From NCBI GenBank assembly GCA_030704615.1, contig CM060734.1, positions 61,520,042-61,584,041 of the forward strand: a stretch of 64,000 nucleotides of DNA, read 5' to 3'. The notes beneath the pieces are model-generated. The model was not told where the DNA came from. It saw nothing but the letters and a program-made list of their open reading frames with translations, and made no database searches. The position numbers and the translations under genes were made by a program. The DNA comes from Takakia lepidozioides (taxonomy: Eukaryota; Streptophyta; Takakiopsida; Takakiales; Takakiaceae). Of this stretch, positions 11,716 to 24,607 are shown in pieces. Position 1 is the first letter of the stretch; every line of letters begins with the position of its first letter.

Positions 11716-13761
11716 GTTGTGCTTCGCAAATGTGAGAGGAGTGTATCCATTCAGTGCAGACAAAGTTATTTTTCCTTGCACCTCTCAATTTTTGAGTTTA
11801 TGACATGTAGATGTGCTATGAGGAACAAGTTAGTTCAGAGAAATCTTATGTGTGGGAAAAGTTGGAAGCTACCAGCTGGGATGGAGCTATAGTTGACAAA
11901 TCTTGCACACCACTTGTTTTCCTCTTAAGAAGGATTCAGTAATTTTGAAAAAAAGATATATGTCGGAAGACGGCTAAGATCCTTATTACATTGGAAAAGG
12001 AATGATGTGAGGGAGCCAATAAAAAACGAGAGTGTAGTATCCCAGCTAGAAGTGCAATTGCATCGCCATGGCAGGTACTCAGACTTCTCGAAGCAGTGCA
12101 CAGCCGCCGGGAAACCCCTTCTTTGCGACTCCTATTAGGCCCCCTCCCGTGCCACCTACAATTGTACGCAATCTCGAAGGTTTTTGCCTCTCCAATATAT
12201 GCCTTAGTTCTATACTTCAAAAGAAAAGAAAATCCAGGGATGTGATTTCTAGCATATTATTGTTTGTTAGGCGTCTAAGTTCATTCATAGCACTTCATAT
12301 CTCACTGTTTGGAATTCAAGCTTGGATTGCGCAAGGATGTGAGTCTCTTCTTTGTCAGAAGTTGAAGTTGCATTCCACGTCCTACACATTGCTTTCACAT
12401 TGTTTTTTTTTTTTTTTTTTTTTTTTTCGTCACATCGTCCAATTCATTGCTCGAGTTTCTTCACTGCATGGTGAAAGAAATTAGAGCCGATGATATTGTC
12501 ATGTGGTTACATACGTATGAATAAATCCATTGAGAATCCACTTTAGAGCCGAAATGTCTGTATATTGATCTGATGTTGGATAACAACCAGCACTCTAGTC
12601 GTCATCTATGTCAATTAAGGTTCGAATGACTCTCTGCCTTCTCTAGTTTCCAAAGGCGGTGCCTTCTCTGGCTCTGATTAATCGTTTCTCTTTTTGCTGA
12701 CTTTGCGAAGTGATTTGCTTGTTGAAACCTCTTTCACAAGCAATTACTGTGCTAGAATCACCACACGATCGTTTGTCATAAGATTATGAAAGCCTTCATG
12801 TCATTAATAATCAGTTATATATTTTCCACAAGATGGCAGCTCGCACAAGTTCATGAATAGGGCCAATTACAGACGTATAACTAAAGGTGATATCCAGTCA
12901 ACATTGGGATTCTATGCAGAATATATTTCACGTATACATTCCGATATAGTACATCCTTACAAAGCCAATCCATTTCCCAATGAAATTGATCACCTCCTCA
13001 ATTTAACAATCTTCATTTCTCAACCTCTTTGACCTGTCTTCTTTCATCTTCACAGTTTTATCTACTTGCAACCAACTATGCTTCATTAATTTGTTGAATC
13101 TAGATTTGAGGTTAATTCCCAAGCTTTCTTGTAGACTGCCCGTTTGCAATTTAGAGCAAGTCTAATATATATATATATATATATATAGGTTGGGTGAATG
13201 TATAGTTACTCCAGCGAGGGATGCATTTTTAGTGTTACTTACATCTTCGCGTGTTTGCTCATCCAAACAGAGTTATTGCAAACTACTTTATTTGACATAT
13301 GCATTCACGAGCCAGACTTGATTCTGAGAAAACTTTGTGGCTGATAAGAGCCTCACAATAATACCCAAACAACGAGCAGTTGAAATTAACATACATCTGC
13401 AGTTGAAAATTAGCAGTTGAAGTTAACATACATCTGTCAGCCAGAATGTGACATTTTATTGGGTCGTTTGTTTATCTTTTTATCTTCAGTTACCTCTCTT
13501 ATGTGAATTCATTTTTTATGACACTACAACATTGTTGATATGTACTATGTATCCACATGAGATGCAATTTAAGTATGATGTTCAAATAGTCTTATCTGTT
13601 TTCTTTTTGTGCCTCTTTTCCTTATATGATCCTTGCTATAATTTTTGGAGCTTAGTGACATTTTCATGGCTGGTCGTCCATCTCCAACTATCATCATCTT
13701 ATGTTGCAGATGACCCAATTTACTCTCACCATCTCAAGCTCAAATTCAAATATGGTCGAAA
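11716..13761. other. Intergenic stretch with one possible exon
   Basis: Mostly AT-rich sequence with a poly-T run near 12404-12427 and an (AT)n run near 13167-13188. At 12068-12180 (plus) an ATG in the context GCCATGGCAGG opens a Pro/Ser-rich frame, starting MAGTQTSRSSAQPPGNPFF, that could be a first exon ending at CGAAG|GTTT. No downstream exon could be joined to it. Otherwise no gene was found. Confidence 0.35.
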
Positions 13762-15398
13762 TTAAACCTTGCGGATCAGCTTGATGGGTACTCCATTTTT
13801 TGGATAAGCAACAGGGTAATAGGTAACACCCATGTCTTCCCCCGTCATCTCCCAACTGCGTCACATATATCAACCATGTGAGAAACAATATATCCAAGTA
13901 ATTCCATCATATCACTATGTAATATGTTAATAGAGCACCTGCCCCTTTCCCATATATATTTATTACTTATTGGGCCCTGTACATACTGTATTCATCTACT
14001 TACTTTGCCTTGTACCTAGCAAATTAACAATGTATTACATGGAAACTATGTTTGTACTTTAGTTGCGAGAAGAGGAAGAAACTGAGAAGTCATATTATAC
14101 CTCCAATTGGTGACTAGTCGGTGGACGAACACCAAAATCTCCAACTTAGCGAGCTCTTTACCGGGGCACACCCTCGTACCAGTGCCGAACGGAAGGTATG
14201 TATTCGGCTTTGGTGGATTCTACACATATTTTCACGAAGACTTTTGGTTTGTTAAGAACGCAAGAACATTGATGTTAGAATTGGGGGTTGTCTAAGTGGA
14301 TCGTCCACTGTTTGTGAATGGAATCACATCTAGGGGTTAAAATCAGAGAAGACATTGATGAGTAACATTGAGACTTGAGCTTCTGCAAGTTCACTGAGGA
14401 AATTTGCTCTTCCAACTCTCAATGCCAGATGGGCTCCTAGGGAACTATACAAACGACGGTTTAATTTAAGAGGTTTAAGAAGCACTTGTAGTCTCCTCTG
14501 GCGGCTAGTGCACCCACTGCTAATACATGAGATCTGTACACATATTGTCTCTATGTCTCTACCTGATATATGGATTGGTGTTTGTTCTTCATGCGCTTGC
14601 AATCTTGAGACTTCAAGTTCAACCAACAAATTATGAACTCAGATGTAGGAAAGATTCTATTGACAGATTCATACATGTTATGGGAAATCCTTGAATCAAA
14701 CTATGATTCAGTACTTGCACTCTTTGCTGCAAAAGGTCTCAAAGGAAGTTACCTCAAAGCGAGCAGGATTGAATGTCAATGGATCTTTGTAGTACTTGGG
14801 ATCGATATGAAACTGACTGAACCAAACCAGAACCTTCCAACCCTTTGGAATGCAGTAACCTGATACATAGCACGTAGAAAAATCAACATTCATCGAAACT
14901 ACAATATCCTTCCTCATCCATTGGAGGTGTTTTCCAGGTTGGGCGGTTATTTGATTTTTTTCATAACCGGTGGTTCCGGTTGCTTCAACTTTTAGAAAAC
15001 TATTAAGCTGCGGTTGCGCTTATTAATTTTTTTATGGCTAGATATAACCTGCCGGTTACGGTTACTTGCAAAAACCTCAAATAACCGGTGGTTTTCATCA
15101 AATAACCGCGGGTATTGGGCGGTTCTTTAAGAGGTTTTCTACTCGGTTATTTGAATACGTGATCTCCGCCGGTTCCTAATTGGACCGGTTACTTCATTTT
15201 TTCACCTCCGCCGGTCATATATATATATAACCGGATAGGTAACCGCCGGGTATTAGAGAGAAATTCAAATAACCGCCCAACACTGGTGATTTCTGTCTTA
15301 TGGCCTTTCTGGGCTTTTTTCTTTGAAAAGGGAAGGAAGCCCTTGGAGCTTTATTTCCTTTTATCAATAAAAACTAAGTGGCACATGCCTTCGCAAAG

Positions 15399-15431
<33 letters not shown>

Positions 15432-18111
15432 AAAAGCCTACATTCATGGCTCTTTCTGTCCATACAAAAATGCTTCTACTGGACCATCGGAGTTAGATAC
15501 CTCATTTTTCTAATTAACATAATTAAATTTACAGACAATATATGCAACGTATTTGCAGAAATCACCCATTCCATACTAAATAATGCCATTAGCCTATTCA
15601 CAACATACCATCGTATTTCATATCTTGCAAAGTTTCCCGCCAAGTGAAGGGTATTACATTTGCAACCCTTAGTGTCTCTAGAATCAACTGCATAACAAAT
15701 GTCACGGTAAATCAAACAACACCCAAACAAATCAATTCCTTAAATCGAACCTTTATATTCCAGCGGTACTCTATATGTTTTGTAATAGATTCTACAAACA
15801 CACAAGAAAAAAGATTAACACATCCGACGGTGTTGGTTATTCTCTATACCTCGACTTACCCGTAAGGTGTATGGCATGGCCTTGATGTCATTCCAATCCA
15901 AAAAATAGTCTTCATTGGCTTTCATAGACCTCACTTTGAATTGTTCTTCCTGACATTAACAACAGATAAATTTAAATGATAGGTCGTAGATGGTTCGAAG
16001 GATATGTGGATTATATCCTCGAATGCAACACTAGAACGACAAATATCAATCAGCTCCGATTCCACATTCAAGCAAAACAGACTTAAGAAATGGATCGATA
16101 CCTAGTTCAATTATGCCTCTAAGACAATCTCTCAATGAAATGCAAAGTTCCACCTACAACTACAAAATAAAAAGATCATGGCCATGACATTTCCAATGCA
16201 TACCCACCTTGACTTGCTTCAAAACCTCGGGATTCTCCGACAAATTTTTTATCGTCCACACAAGAACATTTGCTGTCGTATCATGGGCACCAAAAATCAC
16301 GCCAATGGTGGCGTCGATGATTTGAGCATCGGTCAGCTTACGTCCACCATCACCACCATTTACGAAAGAACCTATAATATCATCGTGGGCTTCCATCCCT
16401 TCCTTTCGCCGAGCTATAATGTTACCCAAAATTTGACATACCTTTGTCCTTCCCTATAAAAATAAATGTTGTAAGTGGAAGAACAATTCTTGTTTAACAA
16501 CAGACTCAAGCAATAAATCAAATTCAAACTAAAACGACAGAAGTAGAAGTTTTGTTTTTTTTTTCAAACAATTCTAGTAAGTCGTGCGGAGATTAATTTT
16601 TTTTCTGTATAAAAAAGGATTATAGTGGAAGATAGCTTACCTTTAGCGCCCGACTGTAGGCAGTGCCAGGTATATTAATGGCAAGAGACATTAGTCCTTT
16701 CTCCATCATTTCAAAAGAACTCCACAACTCCTCAACTTCGTGACCAGTTGGATTACAGGCCAATGCCAAACCAACTCGAAAAGCATACTGCCAAAACAAT
16801 TCACATATATTAGCATTGAGAGCAAAATACAACATTCATGTTATAAAAATGATAGGGTTAATTTTTTCCCCTCCTTAAGGGCCTGGATTGTGAGTAGTCG
16901 CTCCTAGGTTTCCTTTTGAAAAATAAATAAATAAAAATGATAGTACTTGATCTATGAAATCAAGCTCACAATTGTTCTGACCTATCATCGTGTTCAATGA
17001 GCTAAAAATTATGAAAATGTGCATTGGTTCACATTTTCAGAATTGCTCGCTCTAACTTTGGTGAGATAAAGTTGCAATGAAATTTATGTAAATAGTAGGG
17101 ATCTCGAGCCAGTATGAAGCTGTCAAATGCAACTCATACAGTTGAACGAGAGTGGGTATAATCTTTCATTTCATACTTTCATTGCCACTGTACGGGAGTT
17201 GATCAACTCTCCAAATTTCCATGAGGAGATGATATCTTTTGCAAAACTGTCTATCCAAGAGACACGATCTTTCAGTGACTCTGGAAGAATCGGGGCTTGT
17301 ATCATCTTTCGCATGGTTTGATGTAGAGCTCCATGGACATTTGTTACATTCTCCGGACCTATAATTTTCTTGAAGGATGGCATGTAGTCGATGCGAAAAT
17401 TCTTCTGCTCTGTCACTAGAACAAATTTCGCTGCCTCCGGGGTAGAAACCGAAATGCTCTTCTTGCCGAACAGTTTCATTTTGAACGTTTCTCCGTAACT
17501 TAATGTCACATGTCATTGATCACAACCCAAAATACAAGGTAAGTGATTCCCTTGGCAGCTTGGAGCATGCCTAATATATATAGAAAACTTGGTTGGTCTT
17601 TAAGAGAAAGTAGTGAAGTAAACAAGTCATATCTAATGAAAGAGCCCTCACAAAAAGTGTTTGCAAACTAACTAGTCCAATTATCAAGTAGACACTTTAA
17701 AGTTTGTCATAGTGGAAAAACAGTGTCGAACTAAATGTAAAAAACAAACCAAGCCTGATGATATGATTTTATTAGACCTACTGCTAGCTAGATCATCAAT
17801 CTAGAATTGCAACAGAGGTGTATGAAATCCAACCAACTGTAGCGTTTTTTATAGAATTCGTCGGGGCTGCTTTTCATAAACTCCAAGTTTTGTAATAATT
17901 GAGGGCGATTCAAGTCTCCCGGAGGAGTATGGACATCTTCTGAGTTGCTCTTATCTGTAATCCTACTTCTCATGAAGAGGACGACCAATGAACCAAATAA
18001 CAAAACACTAACAAGAAACAATTGGGTGATAAAACCAAGTCCATAGGTGTCTTGCAAGCCTTGTGGAAGGAAGATGAGTCCTTTCGAAGTGCCCCAAAAG
18101 TTGTAAGACAT
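13762..18111 (-). CDS. Cytochrome P450, CYP85 clan, nine exons, CYP707-like
   Basis: Membrane-bound haem monooxygenase. Exons (minus): 18111-17834, 17498-17177, 16787-16641, 16453-16208, 15949-15860, 15687-15609, 14859-14753, 14219-14101, 13855-13762. All phases close to give 493 residues, normal for the family. An upstream ATG at 18174 would give 514. In order there are an N-terminal membrane segment (FITQLFLVSVLLFGSLVVL), a Pro hinge, SPEEFYKKR-like start of the fold (SPDEFYKKR), I-helix GAHDTTA, K-helix ETLR, WRE and the haem loop FGTGTRVCPG. The C-terminal half, with YCIPKGWKVLV, PPKPNTYLPFG and ELAKLEILVFVHRL, most recalls CYP707 (abscisic acid 8'-hydroxylase). CYP716 or another CYP85-clan triterpenoid enzyme remains possible. 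A hAT MITE sits in the intron between the ETLR and PKGWKV exons. No disruption was seen. Confidence 0.88.
14935..15285. mobile_element. hAT-type MITE in a P450 intron
   Basis: The 351-bp element has ends CAGGTTGGGCGGTTATTTGA and, inverted at the right, CAGTGTTGGGCGGTTATTTGA minus its last base. It is flanked by GTGTTTTC on the left and GTGATTTC on the right, an 8-bp target duplication with one mismatch. Internal sequence is made of repeated AACCG/CGGTT units and has no open frame. The 8-bp duplication and CAGTG-type ends are typical of hAT transposons. Confidence 0.85.
15397..15430. repeat. Poly-A run of about 33 bases
   Basis: An uninterrupted A tract immediately beyond the hAT MITE, within the same P450 intron. 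The frames that cross it (Lys runs) are not genes. Confidence 0.9.
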
Positions 18112-18526
18112 GTTGATAATTAGAACACCGAATGTGAGGCAATGATGATGCTCCCAAGTGACGCTTGAAATCAATACATGCAGGAGTTATGGAGACTGCG
18201 GTCTCTAGATCCGCTCCTAGTCTACTAATTTAATGAGACCGTGCAACCAAAAAGAAAAGACATTGAGAGGGATGCATGCAATAAGACCGAAAAGAATTGG
18301 GATATCTCTTCGTTAATATCGTTTCTTTATGAAGCATAATAGTCAACCACGAGTACAAGAGCAATACAACAAAGTATAATGCACAATGTCGATTACACTC
18401 TATGTAATGCATACCTCCGACATTACCGTATCTTTTACCTCCAAGATCTTTTCCTTCACTAGTCCCATTTCTTTTTATCATCAAAAGAAACGATGAAAGG
18501 AAAAAAAAACATCCCATTTCTTTGCG

Positions 18527-18642
18527 TAGAGGAAGACCCTCGTGTCGGGCGCCGCTTGAATTTTATGCCCTACGGCCTTGGCCACGCCCTCGGCCCTGGG
18601 CATAAAATTCAATGAGTGCCCTCTACTCGGGGCCTTCCTCTA
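18527..18642. repeat. 116-bp foldback with two 46-base arms
   Basis: The left arm starts TAGAGGAAG and ends TTGAATTTTATGCCC. The right arm is its imperfect inverse, from GGGCATAAAATTCAA to CTTCCTCTA. Arms match at roughly four of five positions with a loop of about 24 bases rich in GGCC. It lies about 400 bp upstream of the P450 start. It could be a small MITE or a hairpin RNA source. Confidence 0.7.
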
Positions 18643-18856
18643 TAACAAACACACACTTTTTACTGGAATGTCCTCTAGGCGTTATGCTCTATTGTCTATT
18701 TGGAGCTATGTCATTTTTGTACTACTTCTAGAGTCCAACATTGATTGTATCGCATCTGAATGATTTCAATATCATTTAGTTTCTCGTTAGATTAACATTG
18801 TCTCCATTTTCTATGCATCAATTGAGACCCAGTAAAAACGTGCTCTAACTTAGAGT

Positions 18857-18858
<2 letters not shown>

Positions 18859-18934
<76 letters not shown>

Positions 18935-19071
18935 GGAGAAGACTACACTTCTCTAACGAGTTGAATGCAAATGTGGGGAGCCTTGCCGGTCTGGTCGCCG
19001 AGGATGATGGCCGTATCGGCGATGTTCCACTTAGCCGCGCTGTCAAATTCCCCCCCCCCCCCCCCCCCCCT
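18859..19071. repeat. (CT)n run followed by a poly-C run
   Basis: About 72 bp of uninterrupted CT repeats to 18930, and a poly-C run of roughly 20 bases near 19050-19070. Both are simple-sequence tracts in otherwise unremarkable DNA. A frame of Arg/Glu repeats crossing the first tract is an artefact. Confidence 0.9.
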
Positions 19072-20000
19072 TCCCTCTCACAAGCAAGGATATATATTGA
19101 AGAACAAAACATTTAGAGATTAAAGGATAGTTAAAAGTCTTGGTCGGTAGTGCGATGGCTAGTTGTGATGCAACATAATGATGAGGTGTGAGGTTCAAAC
19201 TGTGACGAATCAACATAATGATTGTCGTATTTATAGGTTATTGATGTATGTTGTCAATCTCCAAAATAATTGTAAGTCCAATATCCCCCCTCCGCTCCCA
19301 TGTTCCCAATATCCGCTCCCCTGCTCCCTTTGTTCCTAGTCTCGCTCCCCTGCCCTGGTCTTCGCTCCCCGATTCCGGTCGCCCTTCTTCGCCCTTTGGA
19401 ATCAGGCCTGCTCCCCATGTTCCTAGTCCCCGCTCCCCTTCTTGCTCCGCTATCCCACTATGGGGAGCAAGGATCGGGAAGCAGGAACAAGGGAGCAAAA
19501 TCGGAGAATGTTTGGGAACATGGTCGTGAAGACGGGGAGCATGAGGAGGGAATTGGAGGTCTGCATTGTGGAGCACTCCCCACCTTCCTAATGCGGGATA
19601 GATTTGATCGGCCATCTCATGGAGTCTCCGGCCAGCAGGCCCCACCACCTCACACGCCTGCCTTAAACTCGTTGGGTTAGCTTAGTCCTCGCCGTAAAAA
19701 ATACAACTTAATTATAAGTGGGGCCTTAATTAACTAGTCAATAAATTGACCACTAACTAAGCTGGAATGTCTAACTAAATTTGTAAGCGGCCCTTCCTCC
19801 CAACGGAGATAGCTAGAGTTAGAGTGGTGGAGCGACTACATGCATGAATTCCTACAGTAAGGGCCAACTTCCATGTATCGCAGGCCAAGTTGGCACTAGA
19901 TGACAAAAATGACTACTTGCTTCCATGCGTTATTTTTAGCCGGCGCCCAGATATGAGTGACCTACATCAGTGAGCACAATACATGGTGAATTTATTTCTT
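19072..20000. other. Intergenic stretch, no gene seen
   Basis: Between 19280 and 19530 there is a CG-rich stretch with repeated CGCTCCC and GGGAGC cores, open in several frames on both strands and without a recognisable domain. I see nothing else to call. Confidence 0.5.
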
Positions 20001-20485
20001 ATTATTATGCATCATGACATTTAATATCTATTCTAGAAGGTGAATGAAATCATAAATATCTACATTGAATCGGAGAACACTATGAATAATGTAAGAACTA
20101 AATGCACCCGTGCAATCTACGGTTTTCGGCATATCAAGTTTTCTCCACCCTCTCTTGAGAGTGATATGGAACTGAAGGGAGTATAACTCCAATTGGGGTG
20201 ACACTAGGTTACATAGGAGGCCCGAGGGACTGTATGCATCAATATGATGAATTTATTATTATGCATCATGACATTTAATATCTATTCTAGAAGGTGAATG
20301 AAATCATAAATATCTACATTGAATCGGAGAACACTATGAATAATGTAAGAACTAAATGCACCCGTGCAATCTACAGTTTTCGGCATATCAAGTTTTCTCC
20401 ACCCTCTCTTGAGAGTGAAATGGAACTGAAGGGAGTATAACTCCAATTGGGGTGACACTAGGTTACATAGGAGGCCCGAGGGACT
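20001..20485. repeat. Recent 254-bp tandem duplication
   Basis: The sequence from 20001 to 20231 is repeated at 20255-20485 with only about two substitutions. Both copies start ATTATTATGCATCATGAC and end GAGGCCCGAGGGACT. A degenerate series of 30-50 bp units containing ACTTGGGGTTACA follows to about 20770. Confidence 0.9.
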
Positions 20486-20814
20486 CTACACTCCACTTGG
20501 GATTACATTGGGTTAGACAGCGAGGAGTGTAGCTTCACTTGGGGTTACACCGGGTTACATGGTGGAGAATGTAACTCACTTGGGGTTATAGTGGGTTACA
20601 TGGAATGGAGTGTAACTTCATTCCGTGTAACTCACACTTCGTCTCAAAATTTGACTAAGTCCAAATTTGGCTAAGTATAAAATAGACTAGGAAGAGCTAC
20701 ACAAGACAATGGCAGGGTTGCACCAACCTGGGGTTACACTAGCTAGAGTTACACAAACCCAGGGTTATATTAAACACCAATCAAGAATCAAACTCCACAC
20801 CTTATTGTCTATAC

Positions 20815-22222
20815 CGGTGTTGGGCGGGTATTACTTTTTTCTAATACAAGCCGGGTCCTGGTATCGAAAAGAAATTAACCTTCAATACCAGCTGGTTCCA
20901 TTGTATTGGAAGATTCATTTAATTTTAATATCCGTCGGTTTTCAAGAGTAATATAATTTTTGATTTGTGGACGGGTATCGGATGGGTATTCCAATCTAAT
21001 ACCAGCCGGTTATCAACCCGGATATAAATAATTAATATTAAAATAAAAATAAATCATCAATATGTCTTTAATTGAACTTAGAAGCTGATTTCACAAATTG
21101 TTATGTTGAAAAATTCAAACTTTGCATTACAATAACGTTGTAGATTTTAGTATGCAAAGTGAAGCAAGATTAGTTAAAAGAAGATTGATTGCAACCCTCA
21201 TCGTCAAATAAACCAGCATCTGCAATGAGGTCCTGGTATTGAAAATGAAGAATAGGGGCAAGCCCACCCTACATTGCTAGAAAATGAAGAATAGTGGCGA
21301 GCACTTGGGGCTGGACATGCCCTGGCCCTGAGATGTGCACCCGCCCAATTTCATATCTATGCCATGTGCATAGTCTTGTTTTTCCCCATAATACGGGTAT
21401 TAGACGGGGTATTGCCTTTGGCAATACCAGCCGGTCCTGTTATTAACCCTAGTATTGGAATTGCCAATACCAGCCGGTTCGGGTATTAACCAGTGTTGGA
21501 CTGGTATCATATTTTGAACACACCAGGCTGGTACTGGGCCTCCGGCCAATTTTGATACTAGGGAGATACCGGTATTGGCAGAAATCTGAGATTTGGATAG
21601 CATGGTGGTATCAATAATACAGATTGGTGTGGTATTTTACGGGTATCAATAGCAAGAGTTTTAGAAATCGATACCAGGGTATTATCAATACTGGCCTGGT
21701 ATTAAAAAAACTCGTGATATGTTAATATAATATTGACAGGCCCACTTCTCATATAAATGTGCACAAGCATGCTTCTCATTGATTTTATCCAGCCTCGCGT
21801 ATTTCATCTGACGGCATAGTCAGAGATCACACCCCAAGACCTGATTTATATTTTGCTTATTGAAAGCTGCATCCATATCGTGCATAGTGTATACTACATC
21901 GTCGATATTGATACCTAGGATTTCCTCATAAAAATGGATCTGGTAGTGGTACCAGGTACCAGATTTTCAACCACCTACGAGACTGGAGGACCGTATTGTC
22001 CACAATATTAGGAAGCAAACACTAGGCCAATACGGGTATCATGCTAGGTAGTGGCCTGTACTTCATACCGGTATACATACCAGTATTGATACCAACTTCT
22101 TATCGGTCTACCAGTCCAACACTGGTATTAACTCTAGTATTATAATAGTCAATACCAGCTGGGTCAGTTATTCAATACCCTAGTTGATACCCGGCCAGAC
22201 CCTATATACCAGTCCAACACTG
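20815..22222. mobile_element. Outer hAT-type MITE, carrying a nested one
   Basis: The left end reads CGGTGTTGGGCGGGTATT. The right end, inverted, reads CAGTGTTGGACTGGTATA. The element is flanked on both sides by GTCTATAC, a perfect 8-bp target duplication (20807-20814 and 22223-22230). The body consists of short ATACCAGCCGGT-type inverted units and has no transposase frame. A second element interrupts it at 21491-22124; without that insert it is about 766 bp. Confidence 0.88.
21491..22124. mobile_element. Inner hAT-type MITE nested in the first
   Basis: The ends are exact inverses over CAGTGTTGGACTGGTA. Flanking GTATTAAC occurs on both sides (21483-21490 and 22125-22132), a perfect 8-bp target duplication made from the host element's own sequence. 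At 634 bp with no transposase frame it is non-autonomous. Its insertion is younger than the outer element. Confidence 0.9.
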
Positions 22223-22230
22223 GTCTATAC

Positions 22231-23479
22231 TGCCATCACCTTACCAGTAGGCTACTTACTGCTGCTGAACAACCATCTGCACTCTAATATATTAGGATGA
22301 TGCGTTGTTTCGCACTGATGCTTGGGACGATTTCTGGGAACAATGTTCAAAGTTCAACGTTTATTTCATATTGATTGGAAATATATTTTACGCAAAAAAC
22401 AATAGAAAGAATAATATAAATAGAACTTAATGCAACCATGCGATCAACAGGTTGCGATGCATCCCCTCGCAGCTCCACTATTCGGTTGCGCCTCATCTAC
22501 CCGCAACAACGGATTTCGGGCAGAAATACCTGGAGCTGATCATATCATCTCCAACCTGCAACACGTCGGCTTCCCATGCGTAGCCCACATTCCTGCAGCT
22601 CGTTAACTCGGCCTGCAATTGAAGAAGACGACCACCAGTTCGCCCACTCGTGGGCAGCATCTCCTCCGCTTCACACTAGAAGCCCAAATTTGGTTGTCAT
22701 AGCGTTGAGCTATGCAACACTGACTGCCTCTCTATCCATTGCAAACCTGCAACCTGTTCATCTTCGCACTCTATCCGCTTTGGATAGGCTCATGCACGGA
22801 TCCCTGCACTCTAGGCTGAACCATTTTTCATGATTTGAAAACACAAGTGCTACAACTAACTCGAACCTGGCACTCACAGACTCGAGCTGATCTTTCTCGA
22901 GTGATAAATAAGAAGGATACAAACACACAAACTCTCTCAAACTCACACACTTGCACATGAAAACATCACTCATATATTAAGTCGAGCCAAGTGCACCCCA
23001 CGCCATGGGGACGTTATAGCTAGACGCGGTGAGGCTCAATTCAAGAAAGATGAGCCCACCGTGATCTGCCGTGAAGATAACAACGCCATGTGCCCAAACA
23101 TATATCGGCCCTTGGATTGAAACTTGGGTCAATCCCAAATGTCAATATATCAAAACTAACTATTTCCTAGCTAGTTTCAAACTAGTGGTAAAATAACTTG
23201 ACATCTGATTATAGGCCAAGAAGGAGGATGAGTCTTTTCTATCCAAGCCATTGGCTAGTGATAACACTCAGGATTTTGTGAAGACTTCTTTTAGGATCAA
23301 CAACCGGGTTTTTGAGAATGTTTGATTTTCTTTTGTGTGAAGTTGTACAAATTTCTGATTAAGCCGAAAATTGGTAGCACGACAAATCTCCCATCAGAAC
23401 ATCGTGCGGTTCTGCAGGGGAAAGTTTTGAGGAGGCTTCACGCATGGAAAATTTGTACCCTCGGACATTTTGTGTCGGG
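22231..23479. other. Intergenic stretch, no gene seen
   Basis: Unique-looking sequence with only short chance frames on both strands. No domain, RNA gene or element end was recognised. Confidence 0.5.
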
Positions 23480-23884
23480 TGTCATGGTTTTAGTCATGGT
23501 TATCTAGAATTACCTACTTCTAGTTAACTAGGACATTTTAGATATTTATATTTATATTTTGTGTGTTGGGACTTCATTTGGTCTCACATGCCAAGTGAGG
23601 TGTCGAGCCTCACTTGGGACATGGGATAGGTTTTCCCCTTGTGAGGATGGAGGAGGCTCATCTTCTTGTAGTTGAGCCTCCATGAGCCTGTCTCGCCTCC
23701 ATAGCTCTAGGTATTGAGAGAGAGTGTGGTGAGGGCTTTGTAGGATGGATTCTCTTAGCAAGGGTGCCCTTGGCTTGACTTACTTTATGTGATTGAGTGG
23801 ATTCATGAGTGGAGGGTTTCCATTATGTTCACTTTCATTATAACTACAAGAAGATGACCTTATGCTTGTGAGTGCGGAGTGTCA
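23480..23884 (+). mobile_element. Solo-LTR-like sequence, about 405 bp
   Basis: It starts TGTCATGGTTTTAGTCATGG and ends GAGTGTCA, so has TG...CA ends. It is the same sequence, in opposite orientation, as the LTR-like pieces at 36769-37133 and 46415-46820. No internal retrotransposon sequence adjoins it on either side. No convincing 5-bp target duplication was found, so a truncated copy is also possible. A stretch rich in GTGAGCGCG and CACGTCA palindromes follows directly. Confidence 0.7.
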
Positions 23885-24119
23885 GGGATGCCTCGGCGTG
23901 AGCCTAGTCACGTGAGCGCGTGAGCGCAACTGCGCTCACGCCACGTCACCTTGCGCCAATGCCACATCGCGAGGCTCACTCCACGTCATCACACTTGAAG
24001 ACCGCGTCACCACGCGCCCAGGAAGAAGTGGAGTGTATTCCCGCGGATTGGCACCCTTTACCGCGGAAACAAGCTGGACGACATAGTAAAAGGCAGTGGT
24101 CATTCCCACCTGAAAGCAA

Positions 24120-24480
24120 CAGATGAATAAATGATGGATGAATGTACAGTTGGATGATAAACAGATGGATGAGTGTGAAAAATGAATGTAGATGGATGAA
24201 TGAGGGATGGATAAGAGTCAAATGGATGAATGTATAATGGATGTTGAGCAATGTAAAACATTCATGATAGGAAGATGCATAACTAAAACTTTAGACGAAT
24301 GCACAACGTATATGACATGAGTGTGGTAGGTTTGTGGGGTGGATTAAAGAGTACAGAGGATGAATGTACAATGGATGTTGAACAAAGGAAAACATTCATG
24401 AATGGAGCACGCATGAATACACTGTAGATGAAAGCACAATGGATATGACAAGAGTGAGGGAGGTTTGTGAGATGGATTCA
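24120..24480. repeat. Minisatellite of GGATGAATG units
   Basis: Irregular repeats of GATGGATGAATG and close variants, with a larger unit of about 130 bp (ACAATGGATGTTGAnCAA...ACATTCATGA) seen twice. The long minus-strand frames here (Ile/His/Leu-rich) are repeat artefacts. Confidence 0.7.
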
Positions 24481-24607
24481 TACATATGGCAATATAAATG
24501 GTAGTTGATTCTTTGATTATTTTTCTTTCCAAAGGAACAACAATGGTGGAGGAAAGGGATTCAACGTTTTCCAAAGAGGATGAAACAGAATATTAAAAGA
24601 ACATAGT

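Noticed and set aside
12068-12190. First exon of a Sec24-like gene
   Set aside because: Only a Pro-rich N-terminus is present. No zinc-finger or trunk exon follows, so no identity can be supported.
18792-19112. Minus-strand frame with long Arg-Glu repeats
   Set aside because: Produced entirely by the (CT)n and poly-C tracts. No conserved domain.
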